Assembly: GCF_023159225.1 (NCBI RefSeq)
Contig: NC_063167.1
Span: 16,061,360-16,125,359, forward strand
Length of the DNA: 64,000 nucleotides
Source of the DNA: Perognathus longimembris pacificus
Lineage: Eukaryota; Chordata; Mammalia; Rodentia; Heteromyidae
Reading direction: 5' to 3'
This document shows positions 44,843 to 56,114 of this stretch, piece after piece. The stretch's first letter is position 1, and the number at the start of each line of letters is the position of its first letter. Made by a program: the position numbers and the translations under genes. The notes under the pieces are model-generated. The model searched no databases. It was not told where the DNA came from and saw only the letters and a program-made list of their open reading frames with translations.

Positions 44843-45262
44843 TTTTTTTAGTGCTGGTCCTGGGGCTTGAACACATTCGGGGTATTATCCCTGAGCTTTT
44901 TGGTTTAAAGCTAATGCTCTACCACCTGAGCCACAGCTCTAGGTTTTTGTTGATTAGTTGGAGATAAATCTCTTATGATTTCCTGCGTAGGCTGGTTTCA
45001 AACCTTGCTCCTCGGATCTTAGCCTCCTGAGTAGCTAGGATTACAGGTGTGAGCCACCAGTGCCCAGCTGTCCTTTAACTTTTTCACTTAAGGATAGTCC
45101 TCTACTCCCTTGAGTTACAGCTCAACTGCTGGCTTTATGCTAGTTAATAAGAGATGAAAGTCTCATTGACTCTTCTGCCTGGGTTGGCTTTGAACTGCAA
45201 TCCTGAGATCTCAGCCTCTTGAGTACCTAGGATTATAGGCGTGAGCCACCAGTGCCTGGAAA
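44843..45262 (-). mobile_element. Two reverse B1-dID-like SINEs
   Basis: Copies 44843-45070 and 45075-45262 (the second lacks its right-monomer end). Confidence 0.75.
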
Positions 45263-45690
45263 TTTCCCAAATCATTTCACTGCAGAATTTTTTCCAGCGG
45301 TACACTGTATTCCTCACTCCATGGAAATGATGTCTTGAGGAACACCCATGGCAATGTTTTCTCCAATGTACACCATCACTCCTGTTAGCAGATGGGCAGA
45401 GGTTGATACTCAGAGCAGCCCCCTGGACTCTACCACAGTTCTTAAAATCCCTGTGAATTAGAGAGGGATGTGGGCACTTGATCCGAAGAGGACCTGCTCT
45501 GGTTTTGATCAGCTCTGCAATCTATAAAGCCAAGAGTTACAGGGAGGGCAAGCAATGACTACAATCATGGCTATCAGAACCATCACAACTTTGTGTCCTA
45601 TATTTGATAATTACCATCTTTTGTGCACAGATGTTTTTCTCATTGATAAAAAGGCACCATCAGTCATTATAATAACACCCTAAAAAAGTA
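45263..45690. other. Unique intergenic sequence
   Basis: Nothing recognised. Confidence 0.4.
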
Positions 45691-45692
45691 AT

Positions 45693-45930
45693 ATGGGTCT
45701 GACACTGGTGGCACATATCTGTAATCCCAACTCCTCAGGAGACTGAGATCTGAGGATTGCAGTTCAAAGCCAGCCTGGGCAGGAAGGTCCATGAGATGCT
45801 TATCTACAATTAACCACCAGAAAATCAGAATTGGTGCTGTGGCTCAGAAGTGATAGAGCACTAGCCTTGAGTGAGAAAAGCTTAGGGACAGTGCCCAGGC
45901 CCTGAATTCAAGCTCCATGGCCAGGAAAAG
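45693..45930 (+). mobile_element. B1-dID-like SINE
   Basis: Complete dimer, moderately diverged. Confidence 0.8.
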
Positions 45931-45944
45931 AAAAAGTAATATGA

Positions 45945-46622
45945 AAGCCCGGTGTTGGTCTCTCACATCTGTAATCCTAGCTACTCAGGAAGCTGAGATC
46001 TGGGGATCACAGTTTGAAGGCAGCCCAGGCAAGAAAGTTTGTGAGACTTTTAATCACCACTAAACTACCAAAAAAGCTGAAAGTAGAGCTGTGGCTCAAG
46101 TAGTGTTATGGGGTTTGAGGGAGGGGGTTCCCCCTCCCTCCAAGAGTCCACCACTCAGAGACAGTCTTAAGCAAAAAGATAGGTTTATTGGGGAAGCACA
46201 AAGCAAACTGACCAGTCAGGGATGCAGCACAGACTCGGGAGCTGAAACTGCGGCAGTGAAAAGCAAGCTGACCACCAGGGACATGGTGCAGACTCGGGCT
46301 CTGACACTGTGACCCCAAGCAGTCCTCAAATTGGGGTTTACAAAGGTAAAAGCATGGCACAGATGTAGGAGGTTGACACAGGGGGTAGAACAAGCAACAA
46401 ACAAGTTAAGAAAGCCAATTACAGGAGCAGAATTTTGGGGTCAGGTTGACCTAATCTACTCTCCCCAACATTTCCTACCATGCTTCCCTAGTCAAGATGG
46501 AGTCAGCTATACACCCTACAACATCCCCTCTTTTCTTTCAGCCTAGTCAATCCCTTGACTCATTTCAGTAGTAGAGCGCTAGCGTAGGCACTGAGTTCAA
46601 GCTTTAGGACCAGCAGCATGAA
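45945..46622 (+). mobile_element. B1-dID-like SINE split by a solo LTR
   Basis: SINE 45945-46103 breaks at GGCTCAAGTAG and resumes at 46572 with TAGAGCGCTAGCG. Confidence 0.85.
46104..46567 (-). mobile_element. Solo LTR of an endogenous retrovirus
   Basis: 464 bp with TG...CA ends and a 4-bp duplication GTAG (46100-46103, 46568-46571; 5 bp if the shared A counts). On the minus strand an AATAAA lies near 46185 and TGACTCCATCTTGACTAGGG near 46490. Two direct 50-60-bp repeats (46200-46255, 46260-46312) share GACTCGGG and CAAGCTGACCA-type sequence. No internal viral genes. Family not identified. Confidence 0.8.
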
Positions 46623-46744
46623 AAAAGAATATTAATATGGAATCAAAGAGATATGGGTTCAAATCTGCCTCTGCATGTATTAGCCAAACAACCTTACACC
46701 AGATATATTAATTGATTAATATAAAGTTACTGCTTTTTTTTCTT

Positions 46745-47051
46745 GTGCAGATACTCAAATACTAAGGCTTGAGTTCAGGGCCGTGTGCTCTTATTTGGTT
46801 TGCTAGCTTACAGCTGGTGTTCTACCACTTGAGCTATGCCTCCACTCCAGCATTTTCTTGATTAATTGGAGATGGAATCTCTCAGACTTTTCTTCAGGGG
46901 TAGTCTTTAAACCTCAATCATCCATGTTTCACCTTGGTTAGTCTTTTCCTGATCAAGGCTAGCACTCTGCCACATGAACTATAGCTTCACTTCTAGCTTT
47001 TTGGTGGTTAATTGGAGATGAGCGTCTCACAGACTTTTTTGCCTGGGTTGG

Positions 47052-47110
<59 letters not shown>

Positions 47111-47380
47111 TATTTATTTATTTATTGCCAGTCCTGGGCTTGGACTCAGGGCCTGAGTACTGTCCCTGGCTTCTCTTTGCTCAAGGCTAGCACCCTGCCA
47201 CTTGAGCCACAGCACCACTTCTGGCTGTTTTCTATATATGTGGTGCTGGAGAATTGAACCCAGGGCTTCATGTATATGAGGCAAGCACTCTTGCCACTAA
47301 GTCATAGTCCCAGCCCCTGGGTTGGCTTTAAACTACAATCCTCAGATCTTAGCTTTGTGAGTAGCTAGTCCCATTAGCAC
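46745..47380 (-). mobile_element. B1-dID-like SINEs with an IDL-Geo-like SINE and (CTTT)n
   Basis: Reverse copies 46745-46935 and 46950-47380. The second is split by an IDL-Geo-like copy 47056-47315 whose tail became (CTTT)n/(TATT)n (47052-47127); duplication CCTGGGTTGGCTTT (47042-47055, 47316-47329). Confidence 0.85.
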
Positions 47381-47499
47381 CCAGCTGGTATATTAGGTTG
47401 TTCTCTCTCTCTAAATAGACCCTAGTCTCTAAGTAGTACATAACTTCTTGGAAGGCAAAGTCTACTTATTTCCTATTTTATTTTACTCTTTCTCTCTCT

Positions 47500-47755
47500 G
47501 TTGTGTGTGTGTGTGTGTGTGTGCGCGCGTGCGCGCACATCAGTCCTAGGCTTTGAATTTCATCCTGGGCACTGCCCCTGAGTCTTCTTGCTCAAGGCTA
47601 GCACTCTATCATTTGAGCCATCCCTCCACTTCCAGGTTTTTGCTGGATAACTGAAGAGTCTTATGGACTTTTCTACCTGGGCTGGCTTTGGATGGCAATC
47701 CTCCGATCTCAGCCTCCTGAGTAGTTATTATTGTAGATGGGAGCCACCGGCATCC
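47500..47755 (-). mobile_element. (TG)n/(GC)n plus B1-dID-like SINE
   Basis: Alternating purine-pyrimidine run TG then CGCG 47502-47538 (Z-DNA prone), SINE 47540-47755. Confidence 0.8.
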
Positions 47756-47759
47756 ATCA

Positions 47760-48110
47760 AGGACGGATTTATTTTGCCTCGTGATTTCACATGATCAGTA
47801 CATAATTCAGACGCTGTTTTGAAAGATATCTCTATGATTTCTAACTTCATCTTCACAATATCTCTAGAGGAGGAAACTGAGGCTTGAAGAAACTTCCCCG
47901 GCTACAGCATTTGCACATCTGTGAAAAGTACTAATGAGTAAGGAAATAATTTTGAAAACTACTAGTAGAGAGATTATTTTCTCGTCTGCTGTGGTCATCT
48001 TTGACTCAAAGAATCTCTCTGGTTTCCCTTACCCTTCCTTTATGGTAGCATGAATCCAGGAGTGGAGCTCACAGAATCACCAAGTCTCTTTTCATCTTAC
48101 TGGGTCAGCA
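47760..48110. other. Unique intergenic sequence
   Basis: A MIR-like piece at 47855-47895; otherwise nothing. Confidence 0.4.
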
Positions 48111-48121
48111 TTGCTGGGGAA

Positions 48122-48124
48122 TGT

Positions 48125-48157
<33 letters not shown>

Positions 48158-48346
48158 CAGTCTTGGGCCTTGTACTCAGGTCCTGAGCACTGTCCCTGGC
48201 TTCTTTTTGCTCAAGGCTAACACTCTGCCACTTGAGTCACAGACCCACTTCTGGCCATTTTCTGTATATGTGGTGCTGGGGAATCGAACCCAGGGCTTCA
48301 AGTATACGAGGCAAGCGCTCTTGCCACTAGGCCATATCCCCAGCCC
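48122..48346 (-). mobile_element. IDL-Geo-like SINE
   Basis: T tail of about 29; TGCTGGGGA target at 48112 and 48348. Confidence 0.85.
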
Positions 48347-48394
48347 CTGCTGGGGATGTTGAAGAGACTCAGGAAGGCAGGCATTCTCTTTTTC

Positions 48395-48585
48395 TTTCTT
48401 ACTTTTTTTCCCCCAGTCCTGGGGCTTGGACTCAGGGCCTGAGCACTGTCCCTGGCTTCTTTATTGCTCAAGGCTAGCACTCTACCACTTGAGCCACAGC
48501 GCCACTTGCACTTGCCACTTTTTTCTGTATATGTGGTGCTGAGGAGTCCAGCACCTTCTCACTAGGCCGTATTCCCAGCCCCAGG
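48395..48585 (-). mobile_element. IDL-Geo-like SINE
   Basis: Reverse copy with a duplicated CACTTGC segment; last SINE before the LIN28A CpG block. Confidence 0.8.
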
Positions 48586-48589
48586 CAAG

Positions 48590-50625
48590 CAGGCATTCTC
48601 CCGGCGTGAGGCTGGGAAGCAGGCGAGAGCGGCTTTGTTCAGCACCAAGGACAGAGCCCCGGGCGTGCTCAGCACCATGGACAGGGGCAGCGCCTTGTGC
48701 CGGCTGGGAAGACCCAGCCGCGCGGGAGGAGGGCTGACCGCGGGGAGCCCGGGCGCTCCACAGCTCCTTCTCCCTCCTTCCCTGCACCCCAACCTGAACC
48801 ACCTGCTCCGGAATCTTAGGAAGGCAGTCACAAGAAAGGAGCAAATAGGTTTTAACAGGGGAGGATTATGTCAAGCAAAAGCCTTTGGCGGATCGACTTG
48901 GAGAACTCCAGGAACATCTAAATTACGGTCCCCAGTGGAGAGCAGGCCGCTGCTGAGGATCCTTGTTAATGATGGGTATCGTTTAGGACGAGTGGCAAGA
49001 GCGCCATCCTAGCCCTTTCTATCCCCCCCACCCCCCTCCAAACCCTCTCTCCCATTCCCTGCGCTTGAGATCTCGCCTCACGCAGAGCCATAGATCGGAA
49101 AGAAGGAAATCATTTGTGCACAGGCCCCGTCCCTCCTTCCCATTCTCTCCTTCCCGGTCTCCCCCCCCCCCCGCCCCCAACACCACTTAACTCCCGCATC
49201 GTTCCTAAGCGCACGCGTTCCCACACAGCTGCGGCGTGAGAACCCGGGAACTTGGGCCCACTTGTGAGGAAGGGTGAACCGAGAGCCCGGCGACGCCCCC
49301 GAAAGCAGGCTCTGTCCCTTTAAATGGGTTGAGGCCGTGGGGGAGGGGAACTGGCCGGAGCTGGCATTGTCCAGTTTGAACTGAGCACCGGAAGTGGAGG
49401 GGCAGGGCCAGGGCCGTGCTCTGAGCCCCGGGCCATTGTCCATCCCCAACCCGGGCCCGAGCTGCCCGCTCCGGCCCACCCGCGCTCCCTCCCGGGAGGG
49501 AGGCTCTCCCCGCTGATGAGGAGCCGTCCCCACCTCCCCACCTGCCCCTCCGCGGGGAGGGCGAGCCCCAGACCCCGAAGGCCCGGGCGGGGCGGGCGTC
49601 CCGGAGGAAGGGCCTCCACCCACCGGCTCAGCCGGCCTTCCCCGCCCGTGGACGGGGCGGCCGGGGTCGGGCGGCCCCGGCTGGGAGCGGAGCTGGGCGG
49701 GAGGACCCCCCCCCTCCCCGTCTCCGCCCTCGGTGCTCCCCTCCGGCTCTCCGGGGGGAGCCCTACCTGGGCCCCCCCCACCCCGCCCTGGCAACGCCCT
49801 GGGAAGGAAGGAGGGCCTGCTCTCCGGCCGCCCGGGGAGGAAGGAGGCCCGAAACTCCGGGAGGCTGAGACCTTTGGCCAGGCGGACTCGCAGGGGGCGA
49901 GCGCCCGGATCCCGCCCGCCCGCCCGGCCGTCCCTGGCCTCCGCGGGGCCGGCCGGCCGCACTGGGGTGGGGGGCGAGGGCGGGTCAGCGCCGAGCCGCC
50001 GGGTCAGCGCGGAGGCCGGCGGGGAGGGGGAGGGGCGCCCGGGCGGGGGGAGGGGGAGGGCTCATCCATTTCTCCCTTGACAGGTGGTTTGTGTTTCTGA
50101 TTGGCCAGCGCCACCGGCCTCACACCTCCCTCCCTCCCCCCCCCCGCTCTCTGGAATGTATAATTATCTGTGCGGGGGGTGGGGGTGGTGCGTGAGGGTG
50201 AGTGTGTGTGGTGTGTGGGACAGTCACGTGGTTACAAACTACACCCCCCCCATCCCGTCACCTTCCCTACCTGTGTCAGCTTTGGGGACCCCCCCCCTTC
50301 ACACACTCACACACATACACACACCGAGTCCTCAAAGTGCTGAGACCCCGAACCCCGGGGTCCCCGCGACTTCCCCGGGCCGATGACTCCCCAACTCCAG
50401 ATGTGCGGGCGCGGAGCGGGTGTCAAGGCTCCGGGTCCCGGCCGGGAACCCCGGAGGTGTCAGGGACCCGGGCGGTGGGGGAGGGCGGGCCGGAGCCGGA
50501 GGGAAAGGGAGGAGAAAGGCGAGGGAGGGGAGGCGGGAGGGGAGGGGGCTGCCCGCGGGGGGTTGGGTCATTGTCTTTTAGAATTTGGGAGCCTTTGAAA
50601 AGCCGTGGGCCCTCCCACCGCCATT
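48590..50625 (+). promoter_or_regulatory. CpG-rich, SINE-free LIN28A upstream region
   Basis: High G+C with frequent CpG, strongest from about 49.4 kb on. It holds an inverted CCAAT box (GATTGG, 50098-50103), an E-box CAGGTG (50081-50086), a TATA-like TATAATTAT (50158-50166), and G-runs 50018-50060 able to form G-quadruplexes. Long open frames on both strands (for example 49078-49962 minus) are explained by base composition. Confidence 0.6.
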
Positions 50626-50627
50626 GT
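50569..50627 (+). promoter_or_regulatory. LIN28A core promoter with two SOX-type sites
   Basis: CATTGTC at 50569-50575 and CCATTGT at 50621-50627, just before the presumed start site (GTGCGGGGGAAG, 50626). SOX2 is an established activator of pluripotency genes; whether it binds here is inference. Confidence 0.5.
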
Positions 50628-50742
50628 GCGGGGGAAGATGTAGCCGCCTCTTCTCCGAACCTCCCCTTTGCCTCCGGACTTCTCTGGGGCCAGCAGCCGC
50701 CCGACCAGGGGCCCGGGGCCGCGGGCTCAGCCGACGACGACC
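50626..50742 (+). other. LIN28A: LIN28A 5' UTR with ATG-TAG start-stop uORF
   Basis: Matches the human LIN28A leader from memory. ATG TAG at 50638-50643 (A at -3) is a two-codon start-stop element about 100 nt before the main ATG. The exact transcription start is inferred. Confidence 0.6.
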
Positions 50743-50773
50743 ATGGGCTCAGTGTCCAACCAGCAGTTTGCAG
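50743..50773 (+). CDS. LIN28A: LIN28A exon 1 (coding part)
   Basis: Kozak context GACGACC-ATG-G. Encodes MGSVSNQQFA plus one G before the donor GCAG/GTTCGA. Identical to the start of mammalian LIN28A as remembered. The 484-bp intron after it is very GC-rich. Confidence 0.95.
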
Positions 50774-51257
50774 GTTCGAACTCGGGACTTGGTGGGGACA
50801 CCTTCAGGGTGCCGGGCGCCCGGGAGCCACGTCGAAGGGAGGCAGGGGAAAGTATCCCTCCCTCCCCCCGCCCCGGGCTGGGGCGCACGCAGGACCCCCC
50901 GGTCGGTGCGGCCGCCTGCTGGGCCACGGGGGCCGCGTCTGGAGCCGGGGACCCCGGTGTCCCGGGGGCGAGCGCGCCTCGCCCGTGGGGGCGGAGGGAG
51001 AGAGAAGAGGAGGGGCCTGTCGGGCCGGGTGTCCCCGGCCACAACGTGCTGTGGGCGGGCGAGCAAAACTTTCGGGGCACCCTTGGCTTCCGTGTGAGGT
51101 CGGGAGCGCGGGAGGCAGCCGGCCGCCCGGGGGCTGCCCGCCCGGGCGTCCCGGGTGTCGACGGGCGTGGAGGTGGGGGGTGTCCCCGCGCCGGGCCCCG
51201 CGGGGGTCCCCTGGCTCGCGGGTCCCCCCCGCGTTCACCGATCGGCCCCATCTCCAG

Positions 51258-51454
51258 GTGGCTGCGCCAAGGCGGCGGAGAAGGCGCCCGAGGAGGCGCC
51301 GGCGGACGCCGCACGGGCGGCCGAGGAGCCGCAGCTGCTGCACGGGGCCGGCATCTGTAAGTGGTTCAACGTGCGCATGGGGTTCGGCTTCCTGTCCATG
51401 ACCGCCCGCGCCGGGGTCGCGCTCGACCCCCCGGTGGACGTCTTTGTGCACCAG
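51258..51454 (+). CDS. LIN28A: LIN28A exon 2, cold-shock domain first half
   Basis: Acceptor CATCTCCAG, donor CACCAG/GTGAGA; phases 1 and 0. Encodes the Ala/Glu-rich N-terminus and residues up to Gln76. The cold-shock RNA-binding motifs are present: CKWFNVRMGFGFLSM (RNP1-like; Trp46, Phe55) and VDVFVHQ (RNP2-like; Phe73, His75). LIN28A binds pre-let-7 and mRNAs in stem and germ cells, blocking let-7 maturation with TUT4. Differences from human lie only in the acidic N-terminal linker. Confidence 0.95.
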
Positions 51455-53409
51455 GTGAGACGGCTCTGGTAACTTCTTCGCGGCGGAAAGGGGAGGCCTG
51501 GGGGCCGCGTCCGCAGGGGTGGGCGGGCGGCGCTGGGTGGGATGGGAGCAGACCCGGGACTCTGCGAACTGGGCATCTCTTTTCGCCTGAGCACCCCAAC
51601 TTGGAGTCTCACACCCCCCCCCGGGGGGGGTAAACAACCGGGGGGGGGAAGAGGAGGAACGCTGATGATCAGCACCCCAACCCCCTTCCGGGAACCCCTC
51701 TAGCATACCACGTGTCTATTACCTCCTTCCCCTGGGAAGGGAGCAGGGGGCAGGGAGGTGACCCCATGTGGCAGAAACTAAGGTTGTATTGTGCTTGTCG
51801 GTGGGGGGAGGGCGAGCAGGCCGACCAGGGAAGCGCACGCGGGGCCTGAGCGCAGCGCCGAGGGCCCGGTACCTTTAACATCTGAATGGCACTCGGGGAG
51901 CGGGAGCCGGCAGAGGAAACTGACACCCCCCACCCTAGGGCGTGAGGCTGAGCTGTGTCCCTTGGTGAGTGGCAACCTCACCCAGGTAGTCCCCCAAAAG
52001 TTATGCCCTGGGGCTTGGGTAGGATCTGTGTGGGGGCTTGGGAGGCTCCTAGGGGATGGGTAGCAGTGGAGGAGGAGGGGGTACCGTGGCTGTTTGCAGG
52101 AGTTGTCCTGCCAGGAAGGAAAACCTCAGGAAGGCCAGGCATGAGCCTGCCTAGTTCACTCAGTCTAGGAGGGACGTGGGTAGATACAACCCCAAGTTCT
52201 CAGTGAAAGCAGGGCAGCGCAGTGGGGGGTGAAATTCAGTGTCGCTGGGTGGGGGGGGGAAGGGAGGATGGCCTCTGGACCTATTCTCCACAGCTTGGCG
52301 TTTATGGCCCCAGACTGCCATTGATTGCTGTCCTAACCTTCCTAGCCTCAAACGAGGAGCCCAGAGCCAGCCTTCTCCCTCCTCCCAGGCTTCCCCTTTC
52401 CTCAACACCCTGGAGAGATTACATAGGTAGGGCCAGAGTCTAAAGGAAGTTGCTGCAAGTTCCCTTCCCCACGAGGTGGGTTTAGGGCTGATCTAGGAAA
52501 GAAGAAATTGCTAATCCCATGCCCTCTAGGTTGACACCCAGGCCTGGCCGGGCAGGGAGGGGTTACTTCGGGGAGGTTGGCCTTAGGAGCAGTGGGGGAG
52601 GGGAAAGGAGGATGTGGGGATTAAGGGTTGGAGCCTGAGGGATGGCATTCTGGAGGGGGAGGGGTGAGGGAAGGGAGGTGTGGAGTGGACTGGTTGGAAG
52701 CTTCTGGGAAGTCTTGAGCACAGTCCTCCAGGAGGAGGGAAAGCAGAGGAGATCCCGATCTGCTGGTTACTGTTGCCTCCTTGGGGGTCTCTGGCCAAAA
52801 GGACCTGCTGCCCGGTGCTTAGCTACCCTAGCACAGCTCCCCCTCCCCCTCCCCCTAGTGCTATTCCTCTTCTGCCAGACTGCTGGTTTCTGACTGGTGG
52901 CCTTGCCCCCCTTCATTTACATATGTGAATGATAACCCACAGGAAGTAATTGTGAGGGAAAGAAGGGAATTGGGCTCTTTAGATCTATTAAATCACTTTA
53001 TTACAGGAACCTACTTTGAATGGTTCTCCTCAGTGGGGGGTTAAGGGGTGGGGAAAAAAGGAAGACAAGTCTCCCCCATTCTCTAACTTATCTGATCCCT
53101 AAGACATTAAAATAAACATTTCCTGGTCTGGGGGATGACTCCCAATTTGGGAATTCTGAAGCAAAAGATTTCAGATTCAGCACTATGGACTTCTCTTCCA
53201 AATACTGCTAAGGAGAAAGAGGCTGAGGGGCAATGTGGCCTCTTGAGTTTCTAAGCGTGTCTTGGCCATAGACAAATCGCAAGGCTTTTTGTTTTACCTC
53301 TGAGCAAGTGGTGGTGGAGGAGAATCGGGAACCTGGAACGCCCAGCACCCACAGTTTTTTTAGGAGGGACATTAGCTGAGATTAAGAATCAAGGATTTCT
53401 CATAGTTAG
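51455..53409 (+). other. LIN28A intron 2, 5' part, SINE-free
   Basis: About 2 kb without SINEs. A near-palindrome ATTTACATATGTGAAT lies at 52915-52930. No extra exon recognised. Confidence 0.5.
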
Positions 53410-53490
53410 GTGCTTGGCTAGGAGTGGTATAGAGTATTTGTCTAGCAAGCCCAAAGTCCTGGGTTCAGACCCTAGTACCATAAGAAAATA
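53410..53490 (+). mobile_element. ID-like monomer
   Basis: GGCTAGGAGTGGTATAGAGT, CTAGCAAGCCCAAAGTCCTG, GGGTTCAGACCC, A-rich tail. Old copy. Confidence 0.6.
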
Positions 53491-53895
53491 AGAACTTCTC
53501 AAGAGGGCTATCTCTGGTCCACGCAGACCACCTGACCAGTAAGTTCAACTTAGTTTGAAAATTGAAATTTCTCTGGGAATCTAGCGATAGATGAATTTGT
53601 AGATGCAGAATAGTCCCTAAGAATTGTTTTATTTTAGTGAGGAGGAAAGTGTTCATTAAGGAAAGAAATACCAAACTGCTCATTCTTCAGTTCCTTCTGG
53701 TGGGCACCCAGGAGGTGAGTGGGAAGGATAATTTGCCAGAGCAAAGGGATGGGGGAGTCCCTTCCACAATTGGCTTGTAAGATTTCCCAATACCTTGTTA
53801 ACTACTGTTGTTCATTCTCCTCCCAGGAGTTTAGTGGGTGAAAGAGGGCATCTGCCATGAGAAAATAACCATAGACTTGTGTGGTCAATGAATTC
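53491..53895. other. LIN28A intron 2, unique
   Basis: Nothing recognised. Confidence 0.4.
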
Positions 53896-54130
53896 ACGCA
53901 TGCACATTCTGAGGCTTGAACTCAGATGCTGCCCTTTAGCTTTTTCATGCAAGGCTGGCACTCTGCTACTTGAGCTAGAGTTATTTCTTCTGTGTGTGTG
54001 TGTAAGTTTGTGGTGTGTTTGGTTAAGTGGAGATGAATGGGCTTTTCAGCCCAGGTTGGCTTTGAACCATGATCCTAATATCTCAGCTTCCTGAATAGCT
54101 AAGATTACAGCCTTCAGCCTCACTCCTGGT
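53896..54130 (-). mobile_element. B1-dID-like SINE
   Basis: Reverse, diverged, with a TGTGTG insertion at the monomer junction. Confidence 0.65.
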
Positions 54131-54905
54131 TTTAGCCACAGGTTTTAAAAGAAAGTTCTATTCAGAGTTAATGGAGATTTTAAGAGCATGATGGTCAGCT
54201 CTTACATGTGGGTTTCTCAATATTGGCACAATTGACTTATTTTTGGGCAGGTTAGTATAAAATTCCCTTGATCTAGGAACTATCTTTAGAAAATGCAACA
54301 GTATTCCTCCCTTGTACTCCTAGTAGAAAACCAGTTACATCTTTCGCTTGTGAAAATCTGAATGAATGTAGACATTGCTAAGTGTCTCCTGGGAAGTAAA
54401 TCACCCCTGTTGAGAAAGTTACACAGGAAAACTAGAGCAAAATAGCTCTACAGGGTCCTTTATGCTCATTCACCAAGAATGCTAAAATCTCAGTGACCAT
54501 GTTAGGATTTGGGGCTGAGCTTAAGTGTGTGCTTGCTGTATGGTTTCAAGTCCAGATTGCCAACAGTGGTAGAAATTTGGGGGTGGGAAAATTTTCCTTC
54601 TCCATAATGTCTCAGAACTTATTTATGTTGAAAGTCAATTTCTGGCTAAAGTGGTCTGTTAAAAGTCCTGGCAATAAAAAGAAAAGCCATATAGTTGGTC
54701 ACATCACTAAAAGTTGGGTTTTGATTGAAATTGAGGCCAAATGGCCTGCTTTTTCAGGAAAGATTCAAGAGAGGTGACCAGAGTGATAAAACTCCCTCAG
54801 GGTCTAGGTTGGGATGGTTGGGTGGGGAGGAATAATGGGATCTTACCTGGCTCATAGAACTGCACCTGACTAGTCACTGATAAACAGTTGATGTCATTTT
54901 TCTTT
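54131..54905. other. LIN28A intron 2, unique
   Basis: The 94-codon frame at 54493-54777 has no family or splice support. Confidence 0.4.
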
Positions 54906-54911
54906 TCTTTT

Positions 54912-55110
54912 TCTTTTTTTGCCAGTCCTGGGGTTTGAGCTCAAGTCCTGGGCACTGTCCCTGAGCTTCTTTTGCTCAAGACTAGCATTCTACCACTTGA
55001 GCCACAGCGCCACTTCCAGCTTTTTCTGTGTATGCTGTGCTGAGGAATTGAAGTCAGGGCTTCATACATGCTAGGAAAGCACTCTACTACTAAACCACGT
55101 TCCCAGCCCT
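54912..55110 (-). mobile_element. IDL-Geo-like SINE, older subtype
   Basis: ACATGCTAGGAAAGCACTCT head; TTGATGTC on both sides (54889 with one mismatch region, 55109) suggests the duplicated target. Confidence 0.75.
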
Positions 55111-55857
55111 TGATGTCCTTCTCTTGTATGGTTTTAGCAAATGTGTAAGCCCCTGGGTCATCTTTTTGGAACCCACTTAGTCTAAGGCTAACTGAATACG
55201 TATGGAAATCAACAAGCTGAGTATGAAGACGGAAGGGTATCTTTAGGACCTGGTATATCGGGAACATACTTAGAAGAGGTCTTTCTCCAGGGGGAAAGAC
55301 ACGATAGAAAGAGGTGTAAATTGATAGTTGCTTTCATTCTAGTCAGGTTATATAAAACATGATGCTCTGAACAGTTGTGGAGTGAACGAATCACTATTCT
55401 GAGCCCCAGGAGAGAATTCTCTTGTTGATAAACTAGAAGCCGCAAGTTTGGTTTCATTAATTATCCTTTTTTAATTTTGGTAGTCCTGGAACACAAACCC
55501 TGCTATCCATCTAGTTGTTGATTCACATTAAAATAAGCAAAGACAAAAATAAGTGGATTTTTCAGAAATTTGGCACCAAAGAACATTTGATTTGGGGGTA
55601 TCATGGCCTCTTCTGGGCATCCTTCTGTTTTTGCAGAGATGAGCTTTCTCTTTTAGTGTCCCAAGTAGAGGTTGTGTCACCCTAGGGAAGCTTCCACTCT
55701 GAGTGATACTAATGTCTGTCCAAAAGTGGTTTCTAGTAGCTTGGGCAAGGTTGCTGTTGTTGCTCTGACATTCCTCATCAATCACATCCTCCACTCTGCT
55801 AGTATCTCCCCCCACACCCTTTGAAACTGCCTTAGGTTAAAAACAACAACAACAACT
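55111..55857. other. LIN28A intron 2, unique
   Basis: Nothing recognised apart from AACAAC repeats near 55842. Confidence 0.4.
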
Positions 55858-55859
55858 AC

Positions 55860-56040
55860 AGGGGTTGGGAATGTGGCTTACTGGTAGAGCTTTTGCCTAG
55901 CATGCATGAGGCCCTGGGTTCAATTCCTCAGTACCACATAAAGAGGAAAGGTTGGGTGTGGCACTGTGGTCAAATGGTAGAGTGCTAGCCTTGAACAAAA
56001 GCTCAGTGTCAGTGCCCAGACTAGCAACAAACAAAAAACC
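55860..56040 (+). mobile_element. IDL-Geo-like SINE, older subtype
   Basis: GGTTGGGAATGTGGCTTACT head, shortened right monomer. Confidence 0.75.
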
Positions 56041-56114
56041 ACCACATCCTGCAGGAATGCAAGAATGACTTGGTAGTCCCAGCCTGGAAGATGCCAGTAG
56101 CTGAGAAGAGAAAT

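Noticed and set aside
49078..49962. 294-codon open frame on the minus strand upstream of LIN28A
   Set aside because: CpG-island composition keeps several overlapping frames open on both strands (plus 49516-50100 as well). The peptide is low-complexity Pro/Gly/Arg, with no splice support or recognised domain.
50202..51401. 399-codon plus-strand frame across LIN28A exons 1-2
   Set aside because: It runs in a different frame from LIN28A through promoter, intron and exon; the well-known LIN28A exons explain the conserved part.
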